A stretch of DNA of 64,000 nucleotides from Symsagittifera roscoffensis. Lineage: Eukaryota > Xenacoelomorpha > Acoela > Convolutidae. The stretch lies in the NCBI RefSeq assembly GCF_963678635.1, contig NC_087067.1, positions 53,436,233-53,500,232 of the forward strand. The letters run 5' to 3'. The notes beneath the pieces are model-generated. The model was given only the letters and a program-made list of their open reading frames with translations. It was not told the DNA's origin and made no database searches. Positions 40,741 through 52,537 of the stretch are shown piece after piece (position 1 is the stretch's first letter; the number at the start of each line of letters is the position of its first letter). The position numbers and the translations under genes were made by a program.

Positions 40741-43140
40741 AAAAACTAAAAACTAGGCATATTGGACAAAAACCATGCATCCCAAAAAAACTGAAAAATT
40801 AACGCAAATCTTTGTTCAAATTTCGAACAAAAATCTCTGGTACAAAAAATTTGTCGTGTATAAAAACCAGGAAACCATTTAACATTTTCCAAAACCATGT
40901 TTTGAAAAAAAATAACAAAAAAGTTAGAAAGCTCACGGCCGGTAGCTCACTATTTTGCATGTATATTGGACAGAAATCATGCATCCCAAAAAATGAAAAA
41001 TTAACGCAAATCTTTGTTCAAATTTCGAACACAAAATCTCTTGTACAAAAAATTTGTCGTGTATAAAAACCAGGAAACCATTTAACCTTTTCCAAAACCA
41101 TGTTTTGAAAAAAATAACAAAAAAGTTAGAAAGCTCACGGCCGGTAGCTCACTATTTTGCATGTATATTGGACAGAAACCATGCATCCCAAAAAAATGAA
41201 AAATTAACGCAAATCTTTGTTCAAATTTCAACCAAAAAATCTCTTGTACAAAAAACTTGTCGTTTATAAAAACCAGGAAACCATTTAACATTTTCTAAAA
41301 CCATGTTCTGAAAAAAAAATAACAAAATTTAGAAAGCTCACGGCCGGTAGCCCGAAAAAAAAGTTAGAAAGCTCACGGTCGGTAGCTCACTATTTTGCAT
41401 GTATATTGGACAGAAACCAGGCATCCCAAAAAAAAGAAAAATTAACGCAAATCTATGTTCAAATTTCAAACACAAAATCTCTTGTACAAAAATTTTGTCG
41501 TGTATAAAAACCAGGAAACCATTTAACATTTTCCAAAACCATGTTCTGAAAAAAAAATAACAAAAAAGTTAGAAAGCTCACGGCCAGTAGCTCACTTTTT
41601 TGCATGTATGTTGGACAGAAACCATGCATCCCAAAAAAAATGAAAAATTAACGCAAATCTTTGTTCAAATTTCACAATTTCGCAAATCTTTGTTCAAATC
41701 TTTGTTCAACCATTTAACATTTTCCAAAACTATGTTCTGAAAAAAAATAACAAAAAAGTTATAAAGCTCACGGCCGGTAGTCCGAATAAACTGGGAAGAA
41801 ATCAGTAAAACTGACCAAAAAACTATCCCTTTTTGTTTTCAGCCGATGAGCCAGAATCAGTAGCTCTAGACTAGTTGTTAATTGTACAGCATGGCTGGAA
41901 ATGCAAATTTTAAGTTTGGATGTTATGAGAACAGAGTTTTTTACTGTCTAGTACCCAATTGCAATGCCCTTACTTCTCACAAGGTTCAAGAACGCACAAA
42001 ATGGCAAATTTTCATCCAGAAAAACCACACTCCTGAATCTCGAACGACAATGGCTGCAGTTTTTTATAAAAATCTAGCCATGAAATCATTTACTAACCCA
42101 AATGCCAAGAAAACGTTTAATAGTGTTTAGGAAACGGTTTTGGTATTTTGTTTAAAAAAGTGACAAATTGTCCTAATGTGCCAGTTGGTCATATTTAAAT
42201 TTTTTTTGTTCAAATATGATTTTTCACGAAAATTTTACGTGTAGACATAGAAGATGAAAAAATTCAATAACAACAAGGATAGCCATTTGCTATGAATGTA
42301 GCACAGAATGTTCTGACCATATTCTTTAAAAAAGCGGGGTGTGATGATTTGATCTGATCAAAAACTAAAAACTAGGCATATTGGACAGAAACCATGCATC
42401 CCAAAAAAACTGAAAAATTAACGCAAATCTTTGTTCAAATTTCGAACAAAAATCTCTGGTACAAAAAATTTGTCGTGTATAAAAACCAGGAAACCATTTA
42501 ACATTTTCCAAAACCATGTTTTGAAAAAAAATAACAAAAAAGTTAGAAAGCTCACGGCCGGTAGCTCACTATTTTGCATGTATATTAGACAGAAATCATG
42601 CATCCCAAAAAATGAAAAATTAACGCAAATCTTTGTTCAAATTTCGAACAAAAAATCTCTTGTACAAAAAACTTGTCGTTTATAAAAACCAGGAAACCAT
42701 TTAACATTTTCTAAAACCATGTTATGAAAAAAAATAACAAAATTTAGAAAGCTCACGGCCGGTAGCCCGAAAAAAAAAATTAGAAAGCTCACGGTCGGTA
42801 GCTCACTATTTTGCATGTATATTGGACAGAAACCATGCATCCCAAAAAAAAATGAAAAATTAACGCAAATCTTTGTTCAAATTTCAAACAAAAAATCTCT
42901 TGTACAAAAAACTTGTCGTTTATAAAAACCAGGAAACCATTTAACATTTTCCAACACCATGATCTAAAAAAAATAACAAAAAAATTAGAAAGCTCACGGC
43001 CGGTAGCCCGAACAAAAAAATTAGAAAGCTCACGGCAGGTAGCTCACTATTTTGCATGTATATTACACAGAAACCATGCATCCCAAAAAAATGAAAAATT
43101 AACGCAAGTCTTTGTTCAAACTTCAATCTTTCGTTACAAT
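40741..43140 (+). repeat. Subrepeat arrays of unit 1 (202 and 240 bp)
   Basis: CATGCATCCC and its variants recur at about 40774, 40978, 41180, 41420, 41622 and again at 42393, 42598, 42836, 43077: steps of 202-205 or 238-241. The longer form has an extra 38 bp, a second GTTAGAAAGCTCACGGCCGG module. Each subrepeat carries GCTCACTATTTTGCATGTA, which is also LTR1 sequence. Confidence 0.85.
41882..42130 (+). other. Second copy of the 82-codon open stretch
   Basis: Same as 40263-40511 at an offset of 1,619 bp, including the splice-acceptor-like run upstream. Confidence 0.3.
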
Positions 43141-44273
43141 CCAAGAATAGCAAAATAAACTGTAGAAAGCAATAGTCTAAAAAAATTTTCAGCTGCTAGT
43201 CTTCTAAAATATCATTTTGAGAAATATGAAAAAAGTAAGAATTGAGAAACAAGCAGTCAAAATTTTCTGTAAGAACTCAAAAATCTCACACACATACAAT
43301 AAATTAATACATATGCGAAGCGATACTAAACAAAATTCAGATACAAAAAATGCAAAATCAAAAAGTTATGTGTCTCAAACGAGAAACTTGAATGAATTGT
43401 TGAAAAAAACGTTGCGTGAAAACTTTATTGCAATTGATGGTCACACTTCTGAATATCGTAAGACAATCGCCACAGATCTCTCCTTGATCCTACCTTAAAC
43501 AACATTGGACAAAAACTGCACTTGCAACTACAAATAATGTTGTTTACAGCAAAAGAAAAATCAGTGAGCTGAAAAAACCACTTGAACAAAAAAAATGGTT
43601 TTTTGAGTTTCTTTTTAATTTTTCAATTCCCCCTTGAAACTAGAATGAACAACACTTGCACTTGCAACAAACGTGAATTTTTTCTACAGCGCAACTATAA
43701 AACCGTTGTGGCAATAGCCGACAAAATCTGAGCGAACAAACGAAAAACCAACAATTCATTTTTCTCGGAAGTTTTTTCTCGGAACTTTTCTCGGCATACT
43801 GAAAAAACAAGATCTGGCCACGAATCAAACCCCAGACTTCAGGGTACAAAGTCAACTGTCTTATCTCCAGACTAGGGAAAGCAATCTAGAACATGTTAAA
43901 GAAGATAAGAAGAAAAGTAAAGAGAAGATACAGGAAGCAATTCAACTGATTTTGTTAACTGGTTATTAACCCAAAAAAAACTCTATTCCACTTTGATAAA
44001 GCTTGCTTATGGCAAGCTCAATAATTAATTTAACCGATAATAAGGCTACCAGATAAAATATCTGAGGTTGAACAAAAATAATTATATGGTAATTAGGTAG
44101 TTGCCCTGTTTTTAGGAGTGGGATACAGGGATACTGAGACGCAGCCATGAGCTCACTATTTTGCATGTATATTGGACAGAAACCATGCATTCGCTAAAAA
44201 CAGCAATAGTGACTCTCGAAAGTGAAGAAAAAGAGTGAATTAAATTGAAATTACTATCGAGACTGTCCGAATT

Positions 44274-44875
44274 GTATCGATTGTAGCTGTACAATCGTTA
44301 CTGAGCAATTCCGGAGAATCAGGAAGGAAGAGTATTGGGAGGATTTTACCACCCTTCCAGTAGAATGACAAGACTGCTCTGCGTCCAGATTCCAGAATCC
44401 GGAAGGGTCTCGGGCAGAAAACTGAATGTGTATTTTTAAAAATTTTAGCTTCCAGATATGTCCTGAATTGAATTAAAAAACATCAAAATTCGTTTTCAGA
44501 TAATGAGAAGCTAGGAGTTGAGGGAAAGGGTTGATCCATCTCCGATGGATATGATGATTTTTGTCTACTGAATAATAACAATAGTAATACAATAAGTAAA
44601 GAGTTGCTCTGTTTTTAGGAGTGAACTCGTGGTCCGGGGATACTGAGACCCAGCCATGAGCTCACTATTTTGCATGTAACTAAGGTAATCTGCGTGTTCT
44701 GGCCGGTAACCCAAAAACAGTGAAGATTTTGTCGACCCGATGTTAAAGGATCACACATAAAACTGGCTTTGGTAGAGACGGTTAAAAGCATATGAAGCTG
44801 TGTTTAGACGCTAGCCAGTCGTTTCATGACCTAGCTTTATTTTACGTCAATATGTACTTCCGAGCGAATATAACA
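44274..44875 (+). repeat. LTR1 copy e (array unit 2)
   Basis: Same extent as copy d; ends GAGCGAATATAACA. Hairpin at 44274-44301. Confidence 0.7.
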
Positions 44876-45097
44876 AGTCGTTTCACAACCCAGTTTTATT
44901 TTCCGTCGTACTTTTGCGTGAAAAACGATGATTTTTACGCTACCTAGAGTCTTTCGCAAAATTTTTTTGTGTAGACATAAAAGATGAATAAAATTAAAAT
45001 TCAATAAAAATAAGGATAACCATTTGCTCTGCATGTAGCACAGAATGTTCTGACCATTTTTTAAAAAAAAGCGTGGTGTGATGATTTGATCTGATCA

Positions 45098-45877
45098 AAA
45101 ACTAAAAACTAGGCATATTGGACAGAAACCATGCATCCCAAAAAACTGAAAAATTAACGCAAATCTTTGTTCAAATTTCGAACAAAAATCTCTGGTACAA
45201 AAAATTTGTCGCGTATAAAAGCCAGGAAACCATTTAACATTTTCCAAAACTATGTTCTGAAAAAAAATAACAAAAAAGTTAGAAAGCTCACGGCCAGTAG
45301 CTCACTATTTTGCATGTATATTGGAGAGAAACCATGCATCCCAAAAAATGAAAAATTAAACGCAAATCTTTGTTCAAATTTCGAACAAAAAATCTCTTGT
45401 ACAAAAATTTGTCGTTTATAAAAACCAGGAAACCATTTAACATTTTCTTAAACCATGTTCTGAAAAAAAATAACAAAAAAGTTAGAAAGCTCACGGCCGG
45501 TAGCCCGAACAAAAAAGTTAGAAAGCTCACGGTCGGTAGCTCACTATTTTGCATGTATATTGGACAGAAACCAGGCATCCCAAAAAAAAAGAAAAATTAA
45601 CGCAAATCTTTGTTCAAATTTCGAACAAAAAATCTCTTGTACAAAAAACTTGTCGTTTATAAAAACCAGGAAACCATTTAACATTTTCCAACACCATGAT
45701 CTAAAAAAAATAACAAAAAAATTAGAAAGCTCACGGCCGGTAGCCCGAACAAAAAAATTAGAAAGCTCACGGCAGGTAGCTCACTATTTTGCATGTATAT
45801 TACACAGAAACCATGCATCCCAAAAAAATGAAAAATTAACGCAAGTCTTTGTTCAAACTTCAATCTTTCGTTACAAT
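45098..45877 (+). repeat. Subrepeat array of unit 2
   Basis: Subrepeats at about 45131, 45332, 45573 and 45814 (steps 201, 241, 241), same type as 40741-43140. Confidence 0.8.
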
Positions 45878-47010
45878 CCAAGAATAGCAAAATAAACTGT
45901 AGAAAGCAATAGTCTAAAAAAATTTTCAGCTGCTAGTCTTCTAAAATATCATTTTGAGAAATATGAAAAAAGTAAGAATTGAGAAACAAGCAGTCAAAAT
46001 TTTCTGTAAGAACTCAAAAATCTCACACACATACAATAAATTAATACATATGCGAAGCGATACTAAACAAAATTCAGATACAAAAAATGCAAAATCAAAA
46101 AGTTATGTGTCTCAAACGAGAAACTTGAATGAATTATTGAAAAAAACGTTGCGTGAAAACTTTATTGCAATTGATGGTCACACTTCTGAATATCGTAAGA
46201 CAATCGCCACAGATCTCTCCTTGATCCTACCTTAAACAACATTGGACAAAAACTGCACTTGCAACTACAAATAATGTTGTTTACAGCAAAAGAAAAATCA
46301 GTGAGCTGAAAAAACCACTTGAACAAAAAAAATGGTTTTTTGAGTTTCTTTTTAATTTTTCAATTCCCCCTTGAAACTAGAATGAACAACACTTGCACTT
46401 GCAACAAACGTGAATTTTTTCTACAGCGCAACTATAAAACCGTTGTGGCAATAGCCGACAAAATCTGAGCGAACAAACGAAAAACCAACAATTCATTTTT
46501 CTCGGAAGTTTTTTCTCGGAACTTTTCTCGGCATACTGAAAAAACAAGATCTGGCCACGAATCAAACCCCAGACTTCAGGGTACAAAGTCAACTGTCTTA
46601 TCTCCAGACTAGGGAAAGCAATCTAGAACATGTTAAAGAAGATAAGAAGAAAAGTAAAGAGAAGATACAGGAAGCAATTCAACTGATTTTGTTAACTGGT
46701 TATTAACCCAAAAAAAACTCTATTCCACTTTGATAAAGCTTGCTTATGGCAAGCTCAATAATTAATTTAACCGATAATAAGGCTACCAGATAAAATATCT
46801 GAGGTTGAACAAAAATAATTATATGGTAATTAGGTAGTTGCCCTGTTTTTAGGAGTGGGATACAGGGATACTGAGACGCAGCCATGAGCTCACTATTTTG
46901 CATGTATATTGGACAGAAACCATGCATTCGCTAAAAACAGCAATAGTGACTCTCGAAAGTGAAGAAAAAGAGTGAATTAAATTGAAATTACTATCGAGAC
47001 TGTCCGAATT

Positions 47011-47612
47011 GTATCGATTGTAGCTGTACAATCGTTACTGAGCAATTCCGGAGAATCAGGAAGGAAGAGTATTGGGAGGATTTTACCACCCTTCCAGTAG
47101 AATGACAAGACTGCTCTGCGTCCAGATTCCAGAATCCGGAAGGGTCTCGGGCAGAAAACTGAATGTGTATTTTTAAAAATTTTAGCTTCCAGATATGTCC
47201 TGAATTGAATTAAAAAACATCAAAATTCGTTTTCAGATAATGAGAAGCTAGGAGTTGAGGGAAAGGGTTGATCCATCTCCGATGGATATGATGATTTTTG
47301 TCTACTGAATAATAACAATAGTAATACAATAAGTAAAGAGTTGCTCTGTTTTTAGGAGTGAACTCGTGGTCCGGGGATACTGAGACCCAGCCATGAGCTC
47401 ACTATTTTGCATGTAACTAAGGTAATCTGCGTGTTCTGGCCGGTAACCCAAAAACAGTGAAGATTTTGTCGACCCGATGTTAAAGGATCACACATAAAAC
47501 TGGCTTTGGTAGAGACGGTTAAAAGCATATGAAGCTGTGTTTAGACGCTAGCCAGTCGTTTCATGACCTAGCTTTATTTTACGTCAATATGTACTTCCGA
47601 GCGAATATAACA
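47011..47612 (+). repeat. LTR1 copy f (array unit 3)
   Basis: Identical or nearly so to 44274-44875 at offset 2,737. Confidence 0.7.
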
Positions 47613-47834
47613 AGTCGTTTCACAACCCAGTTTTATTTTCCGTCGTACTTTTGCGTGAAAAACGATGATTTTTACGCTACCTAGAGTCTTTCGCAAAATT
47701 TTTTTGTGTAGACATAAAAGATGAATAAAATTAAAATTCAATAAAAATAAGGATAACCATTTGCTCTGCATGTAGCACAGAATGTTCTGACCATTTTTTA
47801 AAAAAAAGCGTGGTGTGATGATTTGATCTGATCA

Positions 47835-49255
47835 AAAACTAAAAACTAGGCATATTGGACAGAAACCATGCATCCCAAAAAACTGAAAAATTAACGCAAA
47901 TCTTTGTTCAAATTTCGAACAAAAATCTCTGGTACAAAAAATTTGTCGCGTATAAAAGCCAGGAAACCATTTAACATTTTCCAAAACTATGTTCTGAAAA
48001 AAAATAACAAAAAAGTTAGAAAGCTCACGGCCAGTAGCTCACTATTTTGCATGTATATTGGAGAGAAACCATGCATCCCAAAAAATGAAAAATTAAACGC
48101 AAATCTTTGTTCAAATTTCGAACAAAAAATCTCTTGTACAAAAATTTGTCGTTTATAAAAACCAGGAAACCATTTAACATTTTCTTAAACCATGTTCTGA
48201 AAAAAAATAACAAAAAAGTTAGAAAGCTCACGGCCGGTAGCCCGAACAAAAAAGTTAGAAAGCTCACGGTCGGTAGCTCACTATTTTGCATGTATATTGG
48301 ACAGAAACCAGGCATCCCAAAAAAAAAGAAAAATTAACGCAAATCTTTGTTCAAATTTCGAACACAAAATCTCTTGTACAAAAACTTTGTCGTGTATAAA
48401 TACCAGGAAACCATTTAACCTTTTCCAAAACCATGTTTTGAAAAAAAAAAAAGTTAGAAAGCTCACGGCCAGTAGCTCACTATTTTGCATGTAGGTTGGA
48501 CAGAAACCATGCATCCCAAAAAAATGAAAAATTAACGCAAATCTTTGTTCAAATTTCGAACAAAAATCTCTTGAACAAAAATTTGTCGTTTATAAAAACC
48601 AGGAAACCATTTAACATTTTCTAAAACCATGTTCTGAAAAAAAAATAACAAAAAAGTTAGAAAGCTCACGGCCGGTAGCCCGAACAAAAAAGTTAGAAAG
48701 CTCACGGTCGGTAGCTCACTATTTTGCATGTATATTGGACAGAAACCAGGCATCCCAAAAAAAAAGAAAAATTAACGCAAATCTTTGTTCAAATTTCGAA
48801 CACAAAATCTCTTGTACAAAAAATTTGTCGTGTATAAAAACCAGGAAACCATTTAACCTTTTCCAAAACCATGTTTTGAAAAAAAAAAAAAAAGTTAGAA
48901 AGCTCACGGCCAGTAGCTCACTATTTTGCATGTATGTTGGACAGAAACCATGCATCCCAAAAAAATGAAAAATTAACGCAAATCTTTGTTCAAATTTCAA
49001 CCAAAAAATCTCTTGTACAAAAAACTTGTCGTTTATAAAAACCAGGAAACCATTTAACATTTTCCAAAACCATGTTTTAAAAAAACATAACAAAAAAATT
49101 AGAAAGCTCACGGCCGGTAGCCCGAACAAAAAAATTAGAAAGCTCACGGCCGGTAGCTCACTATTTTGCATGTATATTACACAGAAACCATGCATCCCAA
49201 AAAAATTGAAAAATTAACGCAAATCTTTGTTCAAACTTCAATCTTTCGTTACAAT
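47835..49255 (+). repeat. Subrepeat array of unit 3
   Basis: Subrepeats at about 47868, 48069, 48310, 48508, 48749, 48950 and 49192 (steps about 201, 241, 198, 241, 201, 242). Long and short forms alternate, suggesting a 440-bp pair as a higher unit. Confidence 0.8.
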
Positions 49256-50336
49256 CCAGGCATAGCAAAATAAACTGTAGAAAGCGAAAGTCTAAAAAAA
49301 TTTTCAGCTGCTAGTCTTCTAAAATATCATTTTGAGAAATAAAAATGCCAAGAAATGAAAAAAGTAAGAATTGAGAAACAAGCAGTCAAAATTTTCTGTA
49401 AGAACTCAAAAATCTCACACACATACAATAAATTAATACATATGCGAAGCGATGCTAACGTTGAAAAAAAACGTTGCGTGAAAACTTTTTTGCAATTGAT
49501 GGTCACACTTCTGAATATCGTAAGACAATCGCCACAGATCTCTCCTTGATCCTACCTTAAACAACATTGGACAAAAACTGCACTTGCAACTACAAGTAAT
49601 GTTGTTTACAGCAAAAGAAAAATCTGTGAGCTGAAAAAACCACTTGAACAAAAAAAATGGTTTTTTGAGTTTCTTTTTAATTTTTCAATTCCCCCATGAA
49701 ACTAGAATGAACAACACTTGCACTTGAAACAACCGTGAATTTTTTCTACAGCGCAACCATAAATCCGTTGTGGCAATAGCCGACAAAATCTGAGCGAACA
49801 AACGAAAAACCAACAATTCATTTTTCTCGGAAATTTTTTCTCGGAAATTTTCTCGGCATACTGAAAAAACAAGATCTGGCCACGAATCAAACCCCAGACT
49901 TCAGGGTACAAAGTCAACTGTTTTACCTCCAGACTAGGGAAAGCAATCTAGAACATGTTAAGAGAAGATGAGAAGAAAAGTAAAGAGAAGATACAGGAAT
50001 CAATTCAACTGATTTTGTTGACTGGTTGTTAACCCAAAAAAAACTCTATTCAACTTTGATAAAGCTTGCTTATGGCAAGCTCAATAATTAATTTAACCGA
50101 TAATAAGGCTACCAGAAAAAATACCTGAGGTTGAACAAAAATAATTATATGGTAATTAGGTAGTAGCCCTGTTTTTAGGAGTGGGATACAGGGATACTGA
50201 GACCCAGCCATGAGCTCACTATTTTGCATGTATATTGGACAGAAACCATGCATTTGCTAAAAACAGCAATAGTGACTCTCGAAAGTGAAGAAAAAGAGTG
50301 AATTAAATTGAAATTACAATCGAGACTGTCCGAATT

Positions 50337-50590
50337 GTATCGATTGTAGCTGTACAATCGTTACTGAGCAATTCCGGAGAATCAGGAAGGAAGAGTATTG
50401 GGAGGATTTTAGCACCCTTCCAGTAGAATGACAAGACTGCTCTGCGTCCAGATTCCAGAATCCGGAAGGGTCTCGGGCAGAAAACTGAATGTGTATTTTA
50501 AAAAATTTTAACTTCCAGATATGTCCTGAATTGAATTAAAAAACATCAAAATTCGTTTTCAGATAATGAGAAGCTAGGAGTTGAGGGAAT
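50337..50590 (+). repeat. LTR1 copy g, truncated (array unit 4)
   Basis: Runs from the hairpin to AAGCTAGGAGTTGAGGGAAT, then is cut and replaced by a second, different LTR1 copy from 50628. Confidence 0.7.
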
Positions 50591-50627
50591 CTGAGCGAAC
50601 TCCAATATTTCTTTTTTTTTTGCAGTT

Positions 50628-50671
50628 GAATATTCTAGCCTTCAAGTCAAACGGTGAAGGCTAGAATATTC
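50628..50671 (+). other. 17-bp perfect hairpin
   Basis: Arms 50628-50644 (GAATATTCTAGCCTTCA) and 50655-50671 around a 10-base loop. The right arm is also present at about 3519-3538 (TGAAGGTCAGAATATTCTG), where the left arm is not recognisable. Confidence 0.8.
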
Positions 50672-50702
50672 TGATGTTTCAAATTTTTAAATTTTCGAAG
50701 TA

Positions 50703-50710
50703 TGACGTCA
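50703..50710 (+). promoter_or_regulatory. CRE-like site
   Basis: Perfect TGACGTCA, same context as at 3567-3574. Confidence 0.45.
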
Positions 50711-50855
50711 TATTTCTTAGAAACGTCAGAAACGGTCATTTTGATAAAAAACCGAAACGAAACACAACAACAACATTAGTTGCGATAGCGATAACAACGA
50801 GAATTGTGATTGAAAAACAACAACAGATTGCAGAAGTAGCAGAGACCGTTCCGAG

Positions 50856-50887
50856 TTGCAACTATTGTGTCGCTACAATAGTTGCAA
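50856..50887 (+). other. LTR1 hairpin, perfect 13-bp stem
   Basis: TTGCAACTATTGT-GTCGCT-ACAATAGTTGCAA. Compared with 35673 two stem positions differ, and both differ on the two arms together so pairing is kept. Confidence 0.8.
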
Positions 50888-51003
50888 GGCCGTTGCGAAC
50901 AACGGTGAAGGGTGGAAGACAGCCTTCCGGAAGGAGAATAAGAGTTTTATTTACCCGGATTCAAGAATCCGGAGGGGTCTCGGGACTGGAACTTTTATCA
51001 TCT

Positions 51004-51011
51004 TATATAAA
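51004..51011 (+). promoter_or_regulatory. TATA box of LTR1 copy h
   Basis: TATATAAA followed by CTTTTAGCTTCC, as at 3866. Confidence 0.45.
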
Positions 51012-51215
51012 CTTTTAGCTTCCCTATTATGTCCTGAATTGAATTTAATTAACATCTGGATTCATTCTGCAAAAAAATATCTATTCCACTTTGATAAAGC
51101 TTGCTTATGGCTAGCTCAATAATTATTTAACCGATAATAAGGCTACCAGATAAAATACCTGAGGTTGAACAAAAATAATTATATGGTAATTAGGTAGTTG
51201 CCCTGTTTTTAGGAG

Positions 51216-51415
51216 NNNNNNNNNNNNNNNNNNNNNNNNNNNNNNNNNNNNNNNNNNNNNNNNNNNNNNNNNNNNNNNNNNNNNNNNNNNNNNNNNNNNN
51301 NNNNNNNNNNNNNNNNNNNNNNNNNNNNNNNNNNNNNNNNNNNNNNNNNNNNNNNNNNNNNNNNNNNNNNNNNNNNNNNNNNNNNNNNNNNNNNNNNNNN
51401 NNNNNNNNNNNNNNN
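51216..51415. other. Assembly gap, 200 N
   Basis: Exactly 200 N, probably a fixed-size gap of unknown true length. The left side is array sequence, the right side is the 3' end of a plus-strand element. Confidence 0.99.
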
Positions 51416-51710
51416 CCATCGATCTTGATTCCGGGGAGTATATGCCAGACGGTAATTTTGGAGGTTTGACCTTGACCGACGCAAAAGACTTGATTTTGGG
51501 GTGAAATGGTATTTTTCAAAAATTCAAATTGAGCATGTCTTGCTCAAAATTCTCGCGACAACAGAAAATATCAGAAAAAAAAAATCAGAAGATTCGAAAA
51601 AGCGCGGGAAAGTAGTCAAAAATAACAACGAGAAATTGCTATTCGCAATTTTCGATATTTAATTTGAACGATAGTAGAGCTGTCTTAATCGAAACAGAAG
51701 GCAGAGCGAT
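51416..51710 (+). repeat. Polypurine tract and 5' part of an LTR2
   Basis: CGATCTTGATTCCGGGGAGTA (51420-51440) is the internal end of an element and TATGCCAGACGG begins the LTR. The LTR is followed for about 270 bp, matching the reverse complement of 22960-23225, then stops at about 51710 where copy D coding sequence begins. The element it belongs to runs on the plus strand and is hidden by the gap. Confidence 0.7.
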
Positions 51711-52486
51711 TTCTTATAATCACCCCAACCTTTCGTCTCATCTCTCACCTTATGATATGCTGCGGTCAGTCGAGGAATTCTTGTAACCCCGCCGTTTGTT
51801 TTGTCGTAGGGTCTTAGATTCCGGAGTTTAGGGAAAACTTCAACGTGCCCCCTGTCCACTTCTCCCATACGATCACGGAAGTGATCGTCAAAGTTAATGA
51901 CCGTCTTCTCTGGCTCCGATATCTTTGCAAACAAAAGGTCTTAACTCATGAACTTTCGCAGTACACGCTGCTCACACCAATTCAGCGCGCTTTCGTCCAC
52001 TGCTGATATGAGGTTCAGGTGCAGCAACGACCTCCTGTATGCTTCCACCTTAACATCAGGGAACGCAAACGTGACTGCAGGTCCATATATGACCGTCACG
52101 AACTCCGTGGCTCCTCTGAACAATACTAAGTGATCGGTCCTCATAGCTAAGCTCAGATCAGTTAGACGGGGGATGCCGCCAGCATGACGTCGCACGTCTT
52201 CCTCCCTCTCAATCGTTTCATCATCTCCTGTTCCAAAGCGATTCAGCTGCAGGCGGTACTGGATAAGAGTATGTCGCAAATCTTTTATCTTGTTCCAGGA
52301 ATCCGTAGATCGTTTCACGTCGAACTTCCTCACGTTATCTGTCATCTGCTCCGGATTCATCAACCCTCCCAAGTTTCCATGCGTTATCGCAATCAACGTT
52401 AGAAGTCCATCTAATCGCAAAATCTTTACTCCTTGAGTGAGCAGTATCGCTGGTCCTTTCAAAAAGTTCTCCACCCCAAACGTCAC
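51711..52486 (-). pseudogene. Copy D, Y3, truncated
   Basis: Stretches 51941-52486 and 51711-51934. Blocks: GVKILRLDGLLTLIAITHGN, RHTLIQYRLQLNRFGTGDDE, IPRLTDLSLAMRTDHLVLFR, TEFVTVIYGPAVTFAFPD, SALNWCEQR, then RGHVEVFPKLRNLRPYDK and RIPRLTAAYHKVRDE. All align with copy B 8300-9100 (LRIDGYLTLVLLTHGE, LTDLCLAMRSN, VVTCIYGPAL, TTLNWCRQE, GPIEVYPKFWNLNP). The rest of Y3, Y4 and Y5 are missing because the sequence changes to LTR2 at 51710. Confidence 0.75.
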
Positions 52487-52537
52487 AAATAGGGCTAGTA
52501 ATTCAACGATTGATACTTCTACAACTTTTTGGAGGAA

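Larger units (their letters stand above)
43141..48357 (+). repeat. Near-identical 2,737-bp pair
   Basis: Bases from about 42890-45620 and 45627-48357 match almost base for base at an offset of 2,737; the one difference I noted is G at 43399 versus A at 46136. It is either a very recent tandem duplication or an assembly duplication. Confidence 0.8.
50628..51070 (+). repeat. LTR1 copy h, 5' half, with two strong hairpins
   Basis: A U3 fragment resembling 3386-4301 more than the array copies do. It contains a 17-bp perfect hairpin (50628-50671), TGACGTCA at 50703, a 13-bp perfect hairpin (50856-50887) and TATATAAA at 51004. At about 51065 it returns to array sequence. Confidence 0.7.
38012..51215 (+). 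repeat. Macro-repeat array, four units
   Basis: Units begin at CCAAGCATTGCAAAATAAAC or its variants at 38012, 43141, 45878 and 49256 (5,129, 2,737, 3,378 and at least 1,960 bp). Each has, in order, a 90-codon open stretch, a 70-codon antisense stretch, an LTR1-derived block, a stretch ending TTTGATCTGATCAAAAACTA, and an array of 202/240-bp subrepeats. Length differences come from the subrepeat number and an internal duplication (40.0-41.6 and 41.6-43.1 kb). The last unit runs into the assembly gap. Confidence 0.85.

Noticed and set aside
50674-51018. 114-codon open stretch in LTR1 copy h
   Set aside because: It lies in U3 with hairpins, CRE and TATA box; the equivalent place in the other LTR1 copies is not open.
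38012-51215. CRISPR array
   Set aside because: The repeats are 200-240 bp, nearly contiguous and variable in length, with no unique spacers; the organism is a eukaryote.
51123-51519. Open stretches across the N gap
   Set aside because: They exist only because N is not read as a stop.
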